Shown here: positions 1-7,495 of the stretch, in pieces
Layout: each line of letters opens with the position of its first letter
Position numbering within the stretch: position 1 is the first letter of the stretch
Source of the DNA: Oceanithermus desulfurans
GTDB taxonomy: Bacteria; Deinococcota; Deinococci; Deinococcales; Marinithermaceae
DNA: 64,000 nucleotides
NCBI RefSeq assembly: GCF_014201675.1
Contig: NZ_JACHEZ010000002.1
Coordinates: forward strand, 62,001-126,000
Direction of reading: 5' to 3'
Program-made: the position numbers and the translations under genes
The notes under the pieces: model-generated
Told to the model about the DNA's origin: nothing
Databases searched by the model: none
Seen by the model: only the letters and a program-made list of their open reading frames with translations

Positions 1-273
1 CCCCACCCAGGCGCGCACCGCCTCCACCAGGTACTTGGCGATGCCCCCGCGGGCCATCACCACCCCGGTGAAGACGAAGCCGGGGATGGCGAGGAGGGCG
101 AAGGAGTTGATGCCCTCGAACATGCGCGAGGCCGCTTGCAGGATGTTGAAGTCGCCCTGAACCCAGAACGTAATCAGGCTGGCGACGGCGAGCGAAACCC
201 CGATAGGCACACGCACGAGCAGCAGGACGACGAAGGTGCCGAACAGGATGGTCATCGCGAGGCCCACGCTCAT
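1..273 (-). CDS. dctM: TRAP transporter large permease DctM, N-terminal part
   Basis: Only the first 91 codons are in the window; the gene runs off the left edge. The visible protein begins with a hydrophobic helix (MTILFGTFVVLLLVRVPIG) followed by an SLAVASLITFW segment and then INSFALLAIPGFVFTGVVMARGG, the pattern of the large 12-helix membrane subunit of tripartite ATP-independent periplasmic (TRAP) transporters. Its ATG (273-271) overlaps the dctQ stop codon in an ATGA, so translation is coupled. It follows dctP and dctQ in the standard P-Q-M order. The substrate cannot be told from this fragment, but TRAP systems usually import organic acids with sodium. The call is firm because of the operon context. 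Confidence 0.93.
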   Translation of the reverse strand, partial: MSVGLAMTILFGTFVVLLLVRVPIGVSLAVASLITFWVQGDFNILQAASRMFEGINSFALLAIPGFVFTGVVMARGGIAKYLVEAVRAWVG

Positions 274-851
274 ACGCCCGCCACCTCCTCGTGAATCGGC
301 TCGCGGCCCCGCAGCACGTCGAACAGGTTGATGGCGAACTGCAGCGCAAAAAGCAGGAAGCCCAGGGGGATGATCAGCTGCAGGATCCACTCGGGAATGT
401 CGGTGTAGATCGACTTGAGCCCCAACATCTTGAGGAAGACGACGAGCTTCCAACCCGTGACGGACATGAAGGCCGCGAAGACCAAGCCGATGAAGTTGGC
501 CAGCAGGTCCATGCCGTGCTTGACGCGATCGCTCACTGCCGTGTAGAGCAGGTCCACGCCGATGTGACGCCGTTCGCGCAGGGCGACCGAGAATCCAAAC
601 ATCGCCCCCCAGGCCACGAAGACGCGGGCGAACTCATCGGCCCAGCCCAGCGGGTTGTTGAACACGTAGCGGGTGACGACGCTGATCATGACGACGGAGA
701 GGCCTGCGGTAAGGTACACGGCCGAGAGCACGTCTTCGACCACGGCGATCGCCGCTTTGAAAAAGGGCAGCCGTTCCGCCAGCCAAGCCAGGGCCAGCAT
801 CGCAGCGGTGACGACCGCGGTCCAGGCCATGAGTTCGGGCGTGCTTACCAT
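270..851 (-). CDS. dctQ: TRAP transporter small permease DctQ
   Basis: A 193-residue integral membrane protein with about four hydrophobic helices. The central TRYVFNNPLGWADEFARV segment matches the W-x-[DE]-E motif typical of DctQ, followed by GFSVALRERRHIGVDLL, where the RxxxHI(G/R)(V/I)D signature of the family is visible. DctQ binds DctM and completes the membrane part of the TRAP importer. I chose the ATG at 851 (MVSTPEL) rather than one 18 codons upstream, because a GGAGGTGG ribosome-binding site lies just before it and the upstream residues are proline/glycine-rich and translate a hairpin. An extra hydrophobic helix precedes the usual DctQ core, making the protein slightly long. Confidence 0.92.
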   Translation of the reverse strand: MVSTPELMAWTAVVTAAMLALAWLAERLPFFKAAIAVVEDVLSAVYLTAGLSVVMISVVTRYVFNNPLGWADEFARVFVAWGAMFGFSVALRERRHIGVDLLYTAVSDRVKHGMDLLANFIGLVFAAFMSVTGWKLVVFLKMLGLKSIYTDIPEWILQLIIPLGFLLFALQFAINLFDVLRGREPIHEEVAGV

Positions 852-872
852 GCTCCACCTCCCGGACGGAGC

Positions 873-894
873 GCCGGGGGGCGGGCCCCCCGGC
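873..894 (-). promoter_or_regulatory. Intercistronic hairpin between dctP and dctQ
   Basis: GCCGGGGGG and CCCCCCGGC (9-bp perfect arms) enclose a 4-base loop between the dctP stop and the dctQ ribosome-binding site. No T-run follows on the transcribed strand, so this is more likely an mRNA stabiliser or partial attenuator than a full terminator. The binding protein of a TRAP system is usually needed in excess over the membrane subunits, and a hairpin here would do that. The structure is seen directly; the role is inferred. Confidence 0.7.
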
Positions 895-922
895 GAGCAT
901 TCCAAGACCTGGGGACCGCGGG

Positions 923-1906
923 CTACTTGAGCGCCTTGATGGCGTTGATCAGATCCCAGCCCACCTTGGGCCCATACTCGTCGTAGACGGGCTTCATGGC
1001 CGCTTCCATGGCCGCGCGGTCCTCGTCCGAGAGCTTGACGACCTCCATAAGCTCGCTCAGCTTGGCCAGTGCATCGGCGTTGAGCTTGACGGCCTCTTCG
1101 AAGGCCACGTCGTTGGCGTGGGCGATGCCGTCCATGAAGATCTTCTTCTGCTCGGGGTCAAGGCTGTTGAGGAAGATCTTGTTGGTGATCACCACGTAGT
1201 CGAGGCGGCCGTGGCCCGTAAGCGAGAGGTACTTCTGCACCTCGTAGTAACGCTGGGTGTAGATGTTCGACAGGGTGTTCTCCTGGCCGTCCACCACGCC
1301 CTGCTGCAACGCCTGGTAAACCTCGGAGAAGGCCAGCGGCACGGCGGTGGCACCCAGCGCCTTCATCTGCGCCTCGAGCACGCCCGAGGTCTGGGTGCGG
1401 AACTTCAGCCCCTTGAAGTCCGCGGGACGGCGCAGCGGCTTGTTGGCGGTGAAGTGCTTGAAGCCGTTGGGCCAGAAGCCCAGGCCCACCAACCCGGCCT
1501 TTTCAAGGCTGGTCAGCAGCTTCTGCGCCGCATCCGACTGGGTGAACTTCTTGAAGTGGTCGTTGTCGCGGAACAGGTAGGGCATGTCCACGAACTGGAA
1601 GGCCGGGTTGTAGCCCTTCAGCTTGGTGGCCGAGGGAACGAGCAGCTGGATGTTGTTGAAAATAAGCGCGTTCAGGCCTTCTGCGTTATCTTTATACAGC
1701 TGGCTCGAGGGGTAGAGCTCGACCTTCATGGCCCCGCCCGATGCCTTCTCCACGTACTCTTTGAAGGCCTGGGCCGCCTTGCCCTTGGGCGTGTTCAACG
1801 TGGTGACGAAGGAGAACTTGATGGTGACGGGCTTGACCGCCAGCGCCATGGGCGCCAGCGCGGCCAGGGCGAGGGCTCCTACCAGGATGCTAATTCGCTT
1901 GAACAT
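923..1906 (-). CDS. dctP: TRAP transporter periplasmic solute-binding protein DctP
   Basis: A 327-residue exported binding protein that delivers substrate to DctQM. The signal peptide MFKRISILVGALALAALAPMALA is followed by KFSFVTTLNTPKGKAAQAF, KVELYPSSQLYKDNAEGLNAL and GFWPNGFKHFTANKPLRRPADFKGLKFR, ending with VYQALQQGVVDGQENTLSNI, all typical of DctP (the R-x-x-x-D-x-K-G-x-K-x-R segment contains the conserved arginine that binds carboxylates). I placed the start at ATG 1906, which has a GGAGGTGA ribosome-binding site, not at a start 20 codons upstream that would add a non-signal-like extension and include the promoter. First gene of dctPQM. The substrate is probably a dicarboxylate or other organic acid, unproven. 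Confidence 0.94.
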   Translation of the reverse strand: MFKRISILVGALALAALAPMALAVKPVTIKFSFVTTLNTPKGKAAQAFKEYVEKASGGAMKVELYPSSQLYKDNAEGLNALIFNNIQLLVPSATKLKGYNPAFQFVDMPYLFRDNDHFKKFTQSDAAQKLLTSLEKAGLVGLGFWPNGFKHFTANKPLRRPADFKGLKFRTQTSGVLEAQMKALGATAVPLAFSEVYQALQQGVVDGQENTLSNIYTQRYYEVQKYLSLTGHGRLDYVVITNKIFLNSLDPEQKKIFMDGIAHANDVAFEEAVKLNADALAKLSELMEVVKLSDEDRAAMEAAMKPVYDEYGPKVGWDLINAIKALK

Positions 1907-1931
1907 GTGCTTCACCTCCGCTGCAAAAGTT

Positions 1932-1976
1932 ATACCTACACGAGGTATTCTACGTATATTCCGCATCCGAGCTCAA
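1932..1976 (-). promoter_or_regulatory. dctP promoter with an overlapping palindromic operator
   Basis: Reading the minus strand, a -35 box TTGAGC (1976-1971) and a -10 box TAGAAT (1952-1947) are 18 bases apart. Just downstream lies a perfect palindrome, ATACCT-ACACG-AGGTAT (1932-1948), touching the -10 box and covering the expected transcription start. This placement fits a repressor operator. No regulator gene is adjacent within the window, so the regulator is unknown. Confidence 0.65.
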
Positions 1977-2080
1977 GGGCATTTGGCCCACGTTTTTCCG
2001 ATGGCAGCGGTGAATTCCGTTGTGTTTAGGTAATGCGAATCACATTCCTGCCCTTGCCCGGTTCGGCTAGACTGAGCAGC

Positions 2081-2296
2081 ATGACCCCTGGCGCCGCGGC
2101 GCTGCTACGCCTTGCCCTGTGGGCCCTGCCGCTGGTGCTGGGCTACCTCGCCGGACGAAGCTGGGGGCGCTTTCGCGTCTTGGGCGGGCTCCTTCTGGGA
2201 GCCCTGGCGATCGGCGCACTGGTCAAGCCCTTTCCCCTGGGATGGGTGCTGATCGTGCTCGGGTTCCTGGGGGGCGTGCCCCTGGGGCGAAGGTAG
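2081..2296 (+). CDS. Small hydrophobic membrane protein
   Basis: Encodes 71 residues, nearly all hydrophobic, beginning MTPGAAALLRLALWALPLVLGY and ending in a short basic tail GRR. Two or three membrane segments are likely (ALWALPLVLGYLAG, LGGLLLGALAIGAL, LGWVLIVLGFLGG). I recognise no family. The ATG at 2081 is preferred over an earlier in-frame ATG (2033) because a TAGACT -10 box sits seven bases before it, the leaderless pattern seen repeatedly in this window. It lies upstream of the FMN reductase gene on the same strand, 45 bases away, and could be expressed separately. No function is proposed. Confidence 0.6.
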   Translation: MTPGAAALLRLALWALPLVLGYLAGRSWGRFRVLGGLLLGALAIGALVKPFPLGWVLIVLGFLGGVPLGRR

Positions 2297-2341
2297 GGCG
2301 GGCTACCCGGGCTCGGCGCGGGCGCGCGCATAATGTTCCCT

Positions 2342-2896
2342 GTGAACGTCCTGGGAATTTCCGGAAGCCTGCGCGCGGCCAGCACCGCGCGCGCCGCGCT
2401 GACGCTGGCGCTCGAGGGCGCCGCCGCGGCCGGCGCCGAAACCGAGCTGCTCGACCTGCGCGAGCTCGATCTGCCCCTCTACGACGACGATCAAGCCCGC
2501 TACACGGCGGCGAACCGTGCGGCCGTCGCCCGCCTGCAGGCGGCCGCCGAAGCGGCCGACGCCTTCGTCCTCGCCTCCCCCGAGTACCACGGCGGACCCA
2601 GCGGCGTCCTCAAGAACGCCCTCGACCACCTGACGGGCCGCCACTTCCGCGGCAAGGCCGCGGGCCTCGTCACCGTGGCCGGGGGCCGGGTCAGCCCCGT
2701 CACCACCGCCCACGTGCTGCGCATCGTGCTGCGCCAGCTGCACGCCTACGTGGTACCCCAGCAGGTGGCCCTGCCCGAGGCGGAAAAGCTCTTCGACGCC
2801 GCCGGGCGCCTGACCGACGCGGAGCAGGCCCGGCGCCTGCACGAACTGGGGGCCGAGGTGGTGCGGCTGGCCCGGGCGCTGGCTCATTCGAGCTGA
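2342..2896 (+). CDS. NADPH-dependent FMN reductase family protein
   Basis: A 184-residue flavodoxin-like flavoprotein. The N-terminus (NVLGISGSLRAAS) is the FMN phosphate-binding loop of the NADPH-dependent FMN/chromate reductase family, and SPEYHGGPSGVLKNALDHL is the second flavin contact (consensus PEYN-S-PG-LKNA-DW). It probably reduces flavins, quinones or azo/chromate-type acceptors with NAD(P)H. I chose GTG 2342, giving the family-typical start M-N-V-L-G-I-S-G-S-L-R, with a CATAAT box seven bases upstream. The last four codons (AHSS) differ from a second copy of this gene end found just before prfB, and the stop lies inside the convergent ABC permease gene. The tail appears to have been replaced by the neighbouring insertion. 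Confidence 0.88.
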   Translation: MNVLGISGSLRAASTARAALTLALEGAAAAGAETELLDLRELDLPLYDDDQARYTAANRAAVARLQAAAEAADAFVLASPEYHGGPSGVLKNALDHLTGRHFRGKAAGLVTVAGGRVSPVTTAHVLRIVLRQLHAYVVPQQVALPEAEKLFDAAGRLTDAEQARRLHELGAEVVRLARALAHSS

Positions 2897-3609
2897 GTCC
2901 GCACCCGCAGCGCCAGCACGTAGACCCCGGCCACAAAGAACAGCGACGCCTCCGCCGCCAGCGCCGCGAGCAAGGCCGCATCGCCAGTCCGCAGCACTTC
3001 GCTCGCCAGGGTGACGGGGTTGACGAGCAGCAGCGCGCGCAACCAGGGATCCAGGCTATCCATGGGCACATAAACGCTGCTGAGGTACTGCAAGATAGAG
3101 CTTATGAGGATGGTCAGGATCGACATCTTGGTGATGTCGCGCACCAGGATCGAGAGCGCCGCCAGCAAGCCGCTGGTGGCGACGGTGAGCAGAAACAGCA
3201 CCAGGGCGGTCACGGAGTTGAGCAGCGCCAGGCTGCGCAATATCCAGACGACCGAAAACGCCAACGTGGCCGCAGCGACGATCAGCCCCATGGTTACGCC
3301 CATGACCAGCTTGACGGCCACCACCTGCCGCACCGAAAGCGGCAGACTGAGCCAGTAGCGCAGCGGTTGGTGCGAAAGGCCGAGCACCACGGTGATGGTC
3401 CCCAGGCTGGCGGCGGTGACGGTGGAAAAGGGAACCCAACCCAGCACGAAGAACCGCTGCGCCGCTTTTCCACCAAAGGCACCGAACCCTAGCGACACCA
3501 TGAACAGCCCAAGCGTGGCCGAAAACATGTACGGCAACCAAAGCTCCCACCGCCGTACGGCGCTGCCTGCTTCGTAACGGGCGACAATCAGCAGCTCATG
3601 TAGCGGCAC
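2884..3609 (-). CDS. ABC-2 type transporter permease
   Basis: A 241-residue membrane protein with about six helices, for example LWLPYMFSATLGLFMVSLGFG, FSTVTAASLGTITVVLGLS and VVAVKLVMGVTMGLIVAAATLAFSVVWI, in the layout of ABC-2 exporter permeases. GLLAALSILVRDITKMSILTILISSILQYLSSVYVPMDSL matches the conserved C-terminal region of that family. The start is GTG at 3609, six bases after the stop of the ATPase gene, so the two form an operon. The last 13 bases overlap the convergent FMN reductase gene. If the ATPase is truly broken by its frameshift, this permease may have no partner. The substrate is unknown; a drug or lipid-like export role is only a family-level guess. Confidence 0.82.
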   Translation of the reverse strand: MPLHELLIVARYEAGSAVRRWELWLPYMFSATLGLFMVSLGFGAFGGKAAQRFFVLGWVPFSTVTAASLGTITVVLGLSHQPLRYWLSLPLSVRQVVAVKLVMGVTMGLIVAAATLAFSVVWILRSLALLNSVTALVLFLLTVATSGLLAALSILVRDITKMSILTILISSILQYLSSVYVPMDSLDPWLRALLLVNPVTLASEVLRTGDAALLAALAAEASLFFVAGVYVLALRVRTQLE

Positions 3610-3615
3610 GCCGTA

Positions 3616-4586
3616 CTAGGCCTCCTCCGAAACCCCGAGCACCTGCACGTCGTGCTCCACCAGCAGCTTCAGCAGCTCGGGCAGCACCCCCTTGTTGTCG
3701 CTGGTCTCCAGCCGCAGGCGGCAACGCTCGAACAGGGCCTCCATTGAGATCGGCACACCCCCGCCCGCCCCGGCTTCGGGCAGGCCGGCGCTTGCGACTT
3801 CGTCCTCCACGAAAACCACGCCCTTGAAGAGCTCCGGCGGGATGCCCAACCGCTTCAAAACTTCGGGGTTGGGCTCGACCTCGTAGCCGATTACGGATCG
3901 GATGGCCTTGATCTTGGCGTCGAGCTCCGGCTTCCAGGTGCTCAACTCCAGCTCCAGCTTCTGCACTTCTCCCGCCATTAGCGCGCTCCTTTCTTTGAGC
4001 TCGTCGAAATCGACCACCCGATCCACCATGGATAGGAGTTCGCGGTCGTGGGTGACGATAACGACGGTTGCGGTTCGGTCGCGCAACCGCTTCAGTTCAG
4101 TTTCGAGCAGCTCGATCCCCGAGCGGTCGAGGCCGGCGGTAGGCTCGTCGAAAAAATAAACGTCGGCGTCCTGCATCAGCGCCTTAACCAGCTCGGCGCG
4201 CTTCTGCTGCCGCCCGACATGTGAAAGGGCGTGGCGTCGAGCGGAACCTCGAAGCGATCCACCAGCTCGCCGATACGTTTGCGGGGAACGCGGAAAAGCG
4301 CTGCGTGCAAACCCAGTGTGCGCCGAACCGGATAACTGGAATCCAGGGAAATGTCCTGGAAGGCCACGGCCACCCGCCGGCGCACCTGCGGGCTGCGGTA
4401 GGGGTCGCGGCCCAACAGCCGCACCCGTCCCGCATCGGGCTGCAACACACCAATCATGGTCTGCAGGAGCGTGCTCTTTCCGCTGCCGTTCCTGCCGACG
4501 ATGGCCACGTGCTCCCCCTTTTCGACCGCGAGGGAGACGGGGTGCCGCCAGGCGCGGCGCTTCACGACCGCACGAACCTCGAGCAT
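3616..4586 (-). pseudogene. ABC transporter ATP-binding protein, broken by a one-base frameshift
   Basis: The 5' part (ATG 4586, RBS GAGGGG) has Walker A GRNGSGKST and Q-loop region VAFQDISL and reaches the signature HMSGG, where the frame switches and ends after 12 codons. Adding one base near 4209-4213 restores SGGQQKRAELVKALMQDAD running into Walker B VYFFDEPTAGLD and the H-loop VTHD in the downstream frame. So a single base is missing: either a recent mutation, a sequencing error, or (less likely) a recoding site. After the ATPase core there is an unusual extension of about 120 residues (MAGEVQKLELELSTWK to the end), mostly charged and helical, that I do not recognise. Partner permease directly downstream. 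Confidence 0.85.
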
Positions 4587-4667
4587 AGAACCCCTCAATC
4601 TGCTTCCTTCCTCAGATAGATTCTACACCATGCAACCCCGGGATTTACGATCGGCAGCACACGATGC

Positions 4668-5843
4668 TTAGCTTTCCTTCGCCAAGCACCCGCGCAACCC
4701 GCAGAAGATGGCCGCGACGGCCGCCGAAACCAACCCCAAAGCCACGACGGACGTGGCTGCACCCAGCCGGGCGATCAACCAAGGCGCCGACGCAAAACCA
4801 AGCGGCGTCAGCAGCATGGCCAGCGTGTTTACGGCGGCAAAGACACGGCCCAAGAGCGCCTCGGGCACCTTGGCCTGCAGGTACGAAATGAAAACCGTCG
4901 AACTCATGTTGGCCATTGCGTCGTGAACAGCCCCAAATACTACGGCTCCTGGTAACGAACGGCTGCGCCCCAAAGCAGCCAGGGCGAGCCCTTGGAATAG
5001 GCCGCTAGCAAAGATCAGCTTTTCACTCGCTCGTATTGGAACCGCCGAAAGCGCGAGGTTCGAAGCGGTCATTCCCAGATTCATGGCCGAAAGCAACAGC
5101 GCGTAGGCCTGAGCTCCCCCCAACGCATCCGCAAAGAAGGGGCTAGCTACTTGAAACGCCGCTGCAAGCACGTTGGTAGTGGCAAAGAAAAGCACCAGGC
5201 GCATAGTGCTCGCGGTTTTGCTGATGTAAACGAATCCGGCTGCTACGAACTTCAGGTTCAAAGCCTCGGTGGCCTCCGAGCGGGGTACAGGAGGCAAGGC
5301 AAGCAACCATGCACCCGCAACCAAGCCAACGGCTGCGGCGAACAACAGCGAGCCCACCACCCCCGTGGCTAGAAAAATCGCAGCTGCCAGCAACGGTCCT
5401 ACCAGGTAAGCGGCGTCGTCGGCCAGACTTAGGTTCGCGTTGATACGAACGAGCTCGTCTTTAGGAAACAGCGCGGCGGGTATCACATAGGACGATCCTC
5501 CGAATACGGCACCCGTCACCGAGAGCGCAAAGTTGGACACCATGAAAACGACAGCGGCAGGAGCAACGGCGTGCCACCAAGTCGTCGTAAACAGGACGAC
5601 GGCGCTCACCACCGCACCCGCAAACAGCATGCGGCGAGCGTCGTTCCGGTCCGCAAAGACGCCGCCCACAAAGGTGAGCAGCAAAGAAGGAAGCATCCCG
5701 GCAAGCAACGTCCCACCAAGTGCGACGGCACCGTACTGGCTGGAAGCCCACGCGAAGACGAACTGCACGACGGAACCCGAAAGGCCGCCGAGGAAACTCG
5801 ATCCCAATAGAAGAACCCTTGGGACGCACAAAGGTGTTTTCAT
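4668..5843 (-). CDS. Major facilitator superfamily exporter
   Basis: A 391-residue protein with about twelve hydrophobic helices. GGTLLAGMLPSLLLTFVGGVFADRNDARRMLFAG contains the loop 2-3 motif of MFS drug/siderophore exporters (G-x-x-A-D-R-x-x-R-R), and NANLSLADDAAYLVGPLLAAAIF resembles motif C of antiporters. It probably expels a small molecule in exchange for protons. ATG 5843 follows an AGGAAAA ribosome-binding site, with a palindrome just upstream. Base composition is lower than in neighbours: 70 of 120 bases are G or C at 5101-5220, against 48 of 60 at 2401-2460. This supports acquisition by transfer together with the ABC genes. Confidence 0.88.
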   Translation of the reverse strand: MKTPLCVPRVLLLGSSFLGGLSGSVVQFVFAWASSQYGAVALGGTLLAGMLPSLLLTFVGGVFADRNDARRMLFAGAVVSAVVLFTTTWWHAVAPAAVVFMVSNFALSVTGAVFGGSSYVIPAALFPKDELVRINANLSLADDAAYLVGPLLAAAIFLATGVVGSLLFAAAVGLVAGAWLLALPPVPRSEATEALNLKFVAAGFVYISKTASTMRLVLFFATTNVLAAAFQVASPFFADALGGAQAYALLLSAMNLGMTASNLALSAVPIRASEKLIFASGLFQGLALAALGRSRSLPGAVVFGAVHDAMANMSSTVFISYLQAKVPEALLGRVFAAVNTLAMLLTPLGFASAPWLIARLGAATSVVALGLVSAAVAAIFCGLRGCLAKES

Positions 5844-5857
5844 TTTTCCTGCCCTCT

Positions 5858-5879
5858 CGGTTGCGCATTAGCGCAACCG
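5858..5879 (-). promoter_or_regulatory. Perfect palindrome upstream of the MFS exporter, probable operator
   Basis: CGGTTGCGC and GCGCAACCG are separated by TAAT (minus strand), giving 9-bp perfect arms in the leader, 15 bases before the MFS start codon. The size and symmetry suit a dimeric helix-turn-helix repressor, such as a MarR or TetR protein controlling an exporter. It could instead act as an RNA hairpin near the ribosome-binding site. No regulator gene accompanies it here. Confidence 0.6.
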
Positions 5880-6061
5880 TTTTACGTTTAACTGAGGTTT
5901 ACGTATAGACTCCCTCTTCCCCTAGCGCGATCCACGCTAGCGCTGCACGCTGCGCGGCAGCGATAAGCGCGACCCTCGATCGCCGGGCTCTAGCGGGCTG
6001 GGTTCTTGTGGCACAATCTGGGCATAGGTAAGTTCCTTTTCATCATCGTACCAATATTGCG

Positions 6062-6113
6062 GCACGCCCCCGGGGCCGAGGTGGTGTGGCTCGCCCGGGC
6101 GCTGGGCGGGTGA
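6062..6113 (+). pseudogene. Remnant of the 3' end of an FMN reductase gene
   Basis: Bases 6062-6105 match 2839-2882, the end of the FMN reductase gene, at 38 of 44 positions, with 32 of 34 in the core 6072-6105. In the reductase reading frame it encodes AEVVWLARALGG and then TGA, against AEVVRLARALAHSS at the left copy. Nothing upstream of 6062 resembles the gene. The simplest reading is that the reductase gene once ended here, next to prfB, and that the block 2883-6061 was inserted, leaving this piece behind. Confidence 0.75.
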
Positions 6114-6146
6114 CGAACGCGCGGAAACTTGCTAGAGTAAGGGGCC

Positions 6147-7251
6147 ATGGACGCACGTGAACTGAAGCAGAAACTCGACGCCCTTCGGGGGTATCTTTGA
6201 CATCGCCGGCAAGAAGGCGCGGCTTGCGGAACTCGAACGCGAACTGAGCAAGGAAGACCTCTGGAACGACCCGGCCGCGGCGCAAAAGCTGACGCAGGAA
6301 GCGGCGCGGCTAAAGAAGATAGTGGAGGAGTACGAGCAGCTCTCGGGCGACCTCGAAAGTCTGATCGAGCTCTGGGACGAGGCTTCTGCGGAAGACCGCG
6401 AGGGGCTGGAGCCTGAGCTGGAAGAGGCCGCGAAGAAGCTCGAAGACCTCTACCATCAGACCCTGCTCGGCTTCGAGCACGCCGACAAGAACGCCATTCT
6501 GACCATCAAACCCGGCGCCGGCGGCACCGAGGCGATGGACTGGGCCGAGATGCTGCTGCGGATGTACACCCGCTGGGCGGAACGCCACGGCTTCAAGGTG
6601 GAGCTGGTGGACGTAACCCCCGGCCCCGAGGCCGGCATCGACTCGGCCGAGCTGATCGTGCGGGGCGAGAACGCCTACGGGCTGCTCTCGGCCGAGCGCG
6701 GCGTGCACCGACTGGTCCGACCCAGCCCCTTCGACTCCACCGGCCGCCGCCACACCAGCTTCGCCTCGGTGGAGGTGAGCCCCGAGGTGGACGACACCGT
6801 GGAGATCGAGATCAAGCCCGAGGACCTGCGCATCGACGTCTTCCGCGCCCAGGGCCACGGCGGCCAGGGGGTGAACACCACCGACAGCGCGGTGCGCATC
6901 GTCCACCTGCCCACCGGCATCATCGTCACCAGCCAGGCCACACGCAGCCAGCACAAGAACAAGGAGCTGGCCATGAAGGTGCTGAAAAGCCGCCTTTTCG
7001 AACGCGAGTGGCAGAAGCGCCAGGAGGAGATGGCCAAGCTGCGTGGCGAGCAAAAGGCCATCGAGTGGGGCAGCCAGATCCGCAGCTACGTCCTCGACAA
7101 GCAGTACGTCAAGGACCACCGCACCGGCCTGATGCGCCACGACCCCGACAAGGTGCTCGACGGCGACCTGGACGATCTGATCTGGGCGGGGCTCGAGTGG
7201 CGCGCGGGGCTGCGCCGCGCAGAGCCGGCAGCGGAGACGGAGGAGGACTAG
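6147..7251 (+). CDS. prfB: Peptide chain release factor 2 (programmed +1 frameshift)
   Basis: RF2 reads UGA and UAA stop codons and triggers peptide release on the ribosome. The first frame encodes MDARELKQKLDALRGYL and ends at an in-frame TGA (6198-6200). A GGGGG Shine-Dalgarno-like run, then TATCTTTGAC, is the classic RF2 autoregulatory frameshift site: the ribosome slips at CTT (6195-6197), skips one T and continues with GAC (6199). The product is then about 367 residues. SPFDSTGRRH contains the SPF tripeptide that reads the stop codon, and GHGGQGVN contains the catalytic GGQ. The leaderless-type box TAGAGT lies eight bases before the start. When RF2 is scarce, slippage increases, giving feedback control. 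Confidence 0.97.
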
Positions 7252-7259
7252 TCGCCGTC

Positions 7260-7277
7260 AAGGGCCGCCCGGCCCTT
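7260..7277 (+). terminator. Hairpin after prfB, probable terminator
   Basis: AAGGGCC-GCCC-GGCCCTT forms a 7-bp stem nine bases after the prfB stop codon. Only two Ts follow, so as an intrinsic terminator it is weak; U-poor hairpins occur at several gene ends in this window. The rest of the gap to 7495 holds no gene I can support; it ends with the cytochrome gene's AAAGGAGG ribosome-binding site. Confidence 0.6.
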
Positions 7278-7495
7278 TGAGGCGCCGGTGCGCGGGATGG
7301 CAACCTCGCGGGCGCCCCTTGCGGTGCCCGCAACCGTGCCGCCCCGCCCCGTCGAGCGAGCCTTCGGATCGAAGGCCCGCAGCCACGGGCTCAGGCCGAG
7401 CACCCGCTAGAAGCCGGCACCGACCGGATCCGCCGTTTACCTCGCGTTAACCTCAGCCTGGTAACCTGCCGCGATGTTTTGAAAGGAGGCGTGGC

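Larger units (their letters stand above)
5844..6146. other. Intergenic region between the MFS gene and prfB
   Basis: About 300 bases without an intact gene. The left end holds the MFS leader with a palindrome (5858-5879) and, further upstream, two similar octamers on the minus strand (ACGTAAAC and ACGTAAAA). The middle (5900-6060) shows no coding sequence and nothing I recognise. The right end holds a remnant of an FMN reductase gene (6062-6113) and the prfB promoter box TAGAGT (6133-6138), eight bases before the prfB ATG. Confidence 0.7.

Noticed and set aside
2883-6061. An insertion sequence or integrative element with att sites
   Set aside because: Direct repeats are imperfect and no transposase, integrase or terminal inverted repeat is present. 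I treat it as an inserted block of unknown mechanism.
7280-7480. A riboswitch before the nine-haem cytochrome
   Set aside because: I found no conserved aptamer core; only local GC-rich self-complementarity, as elsewhere in this genome.
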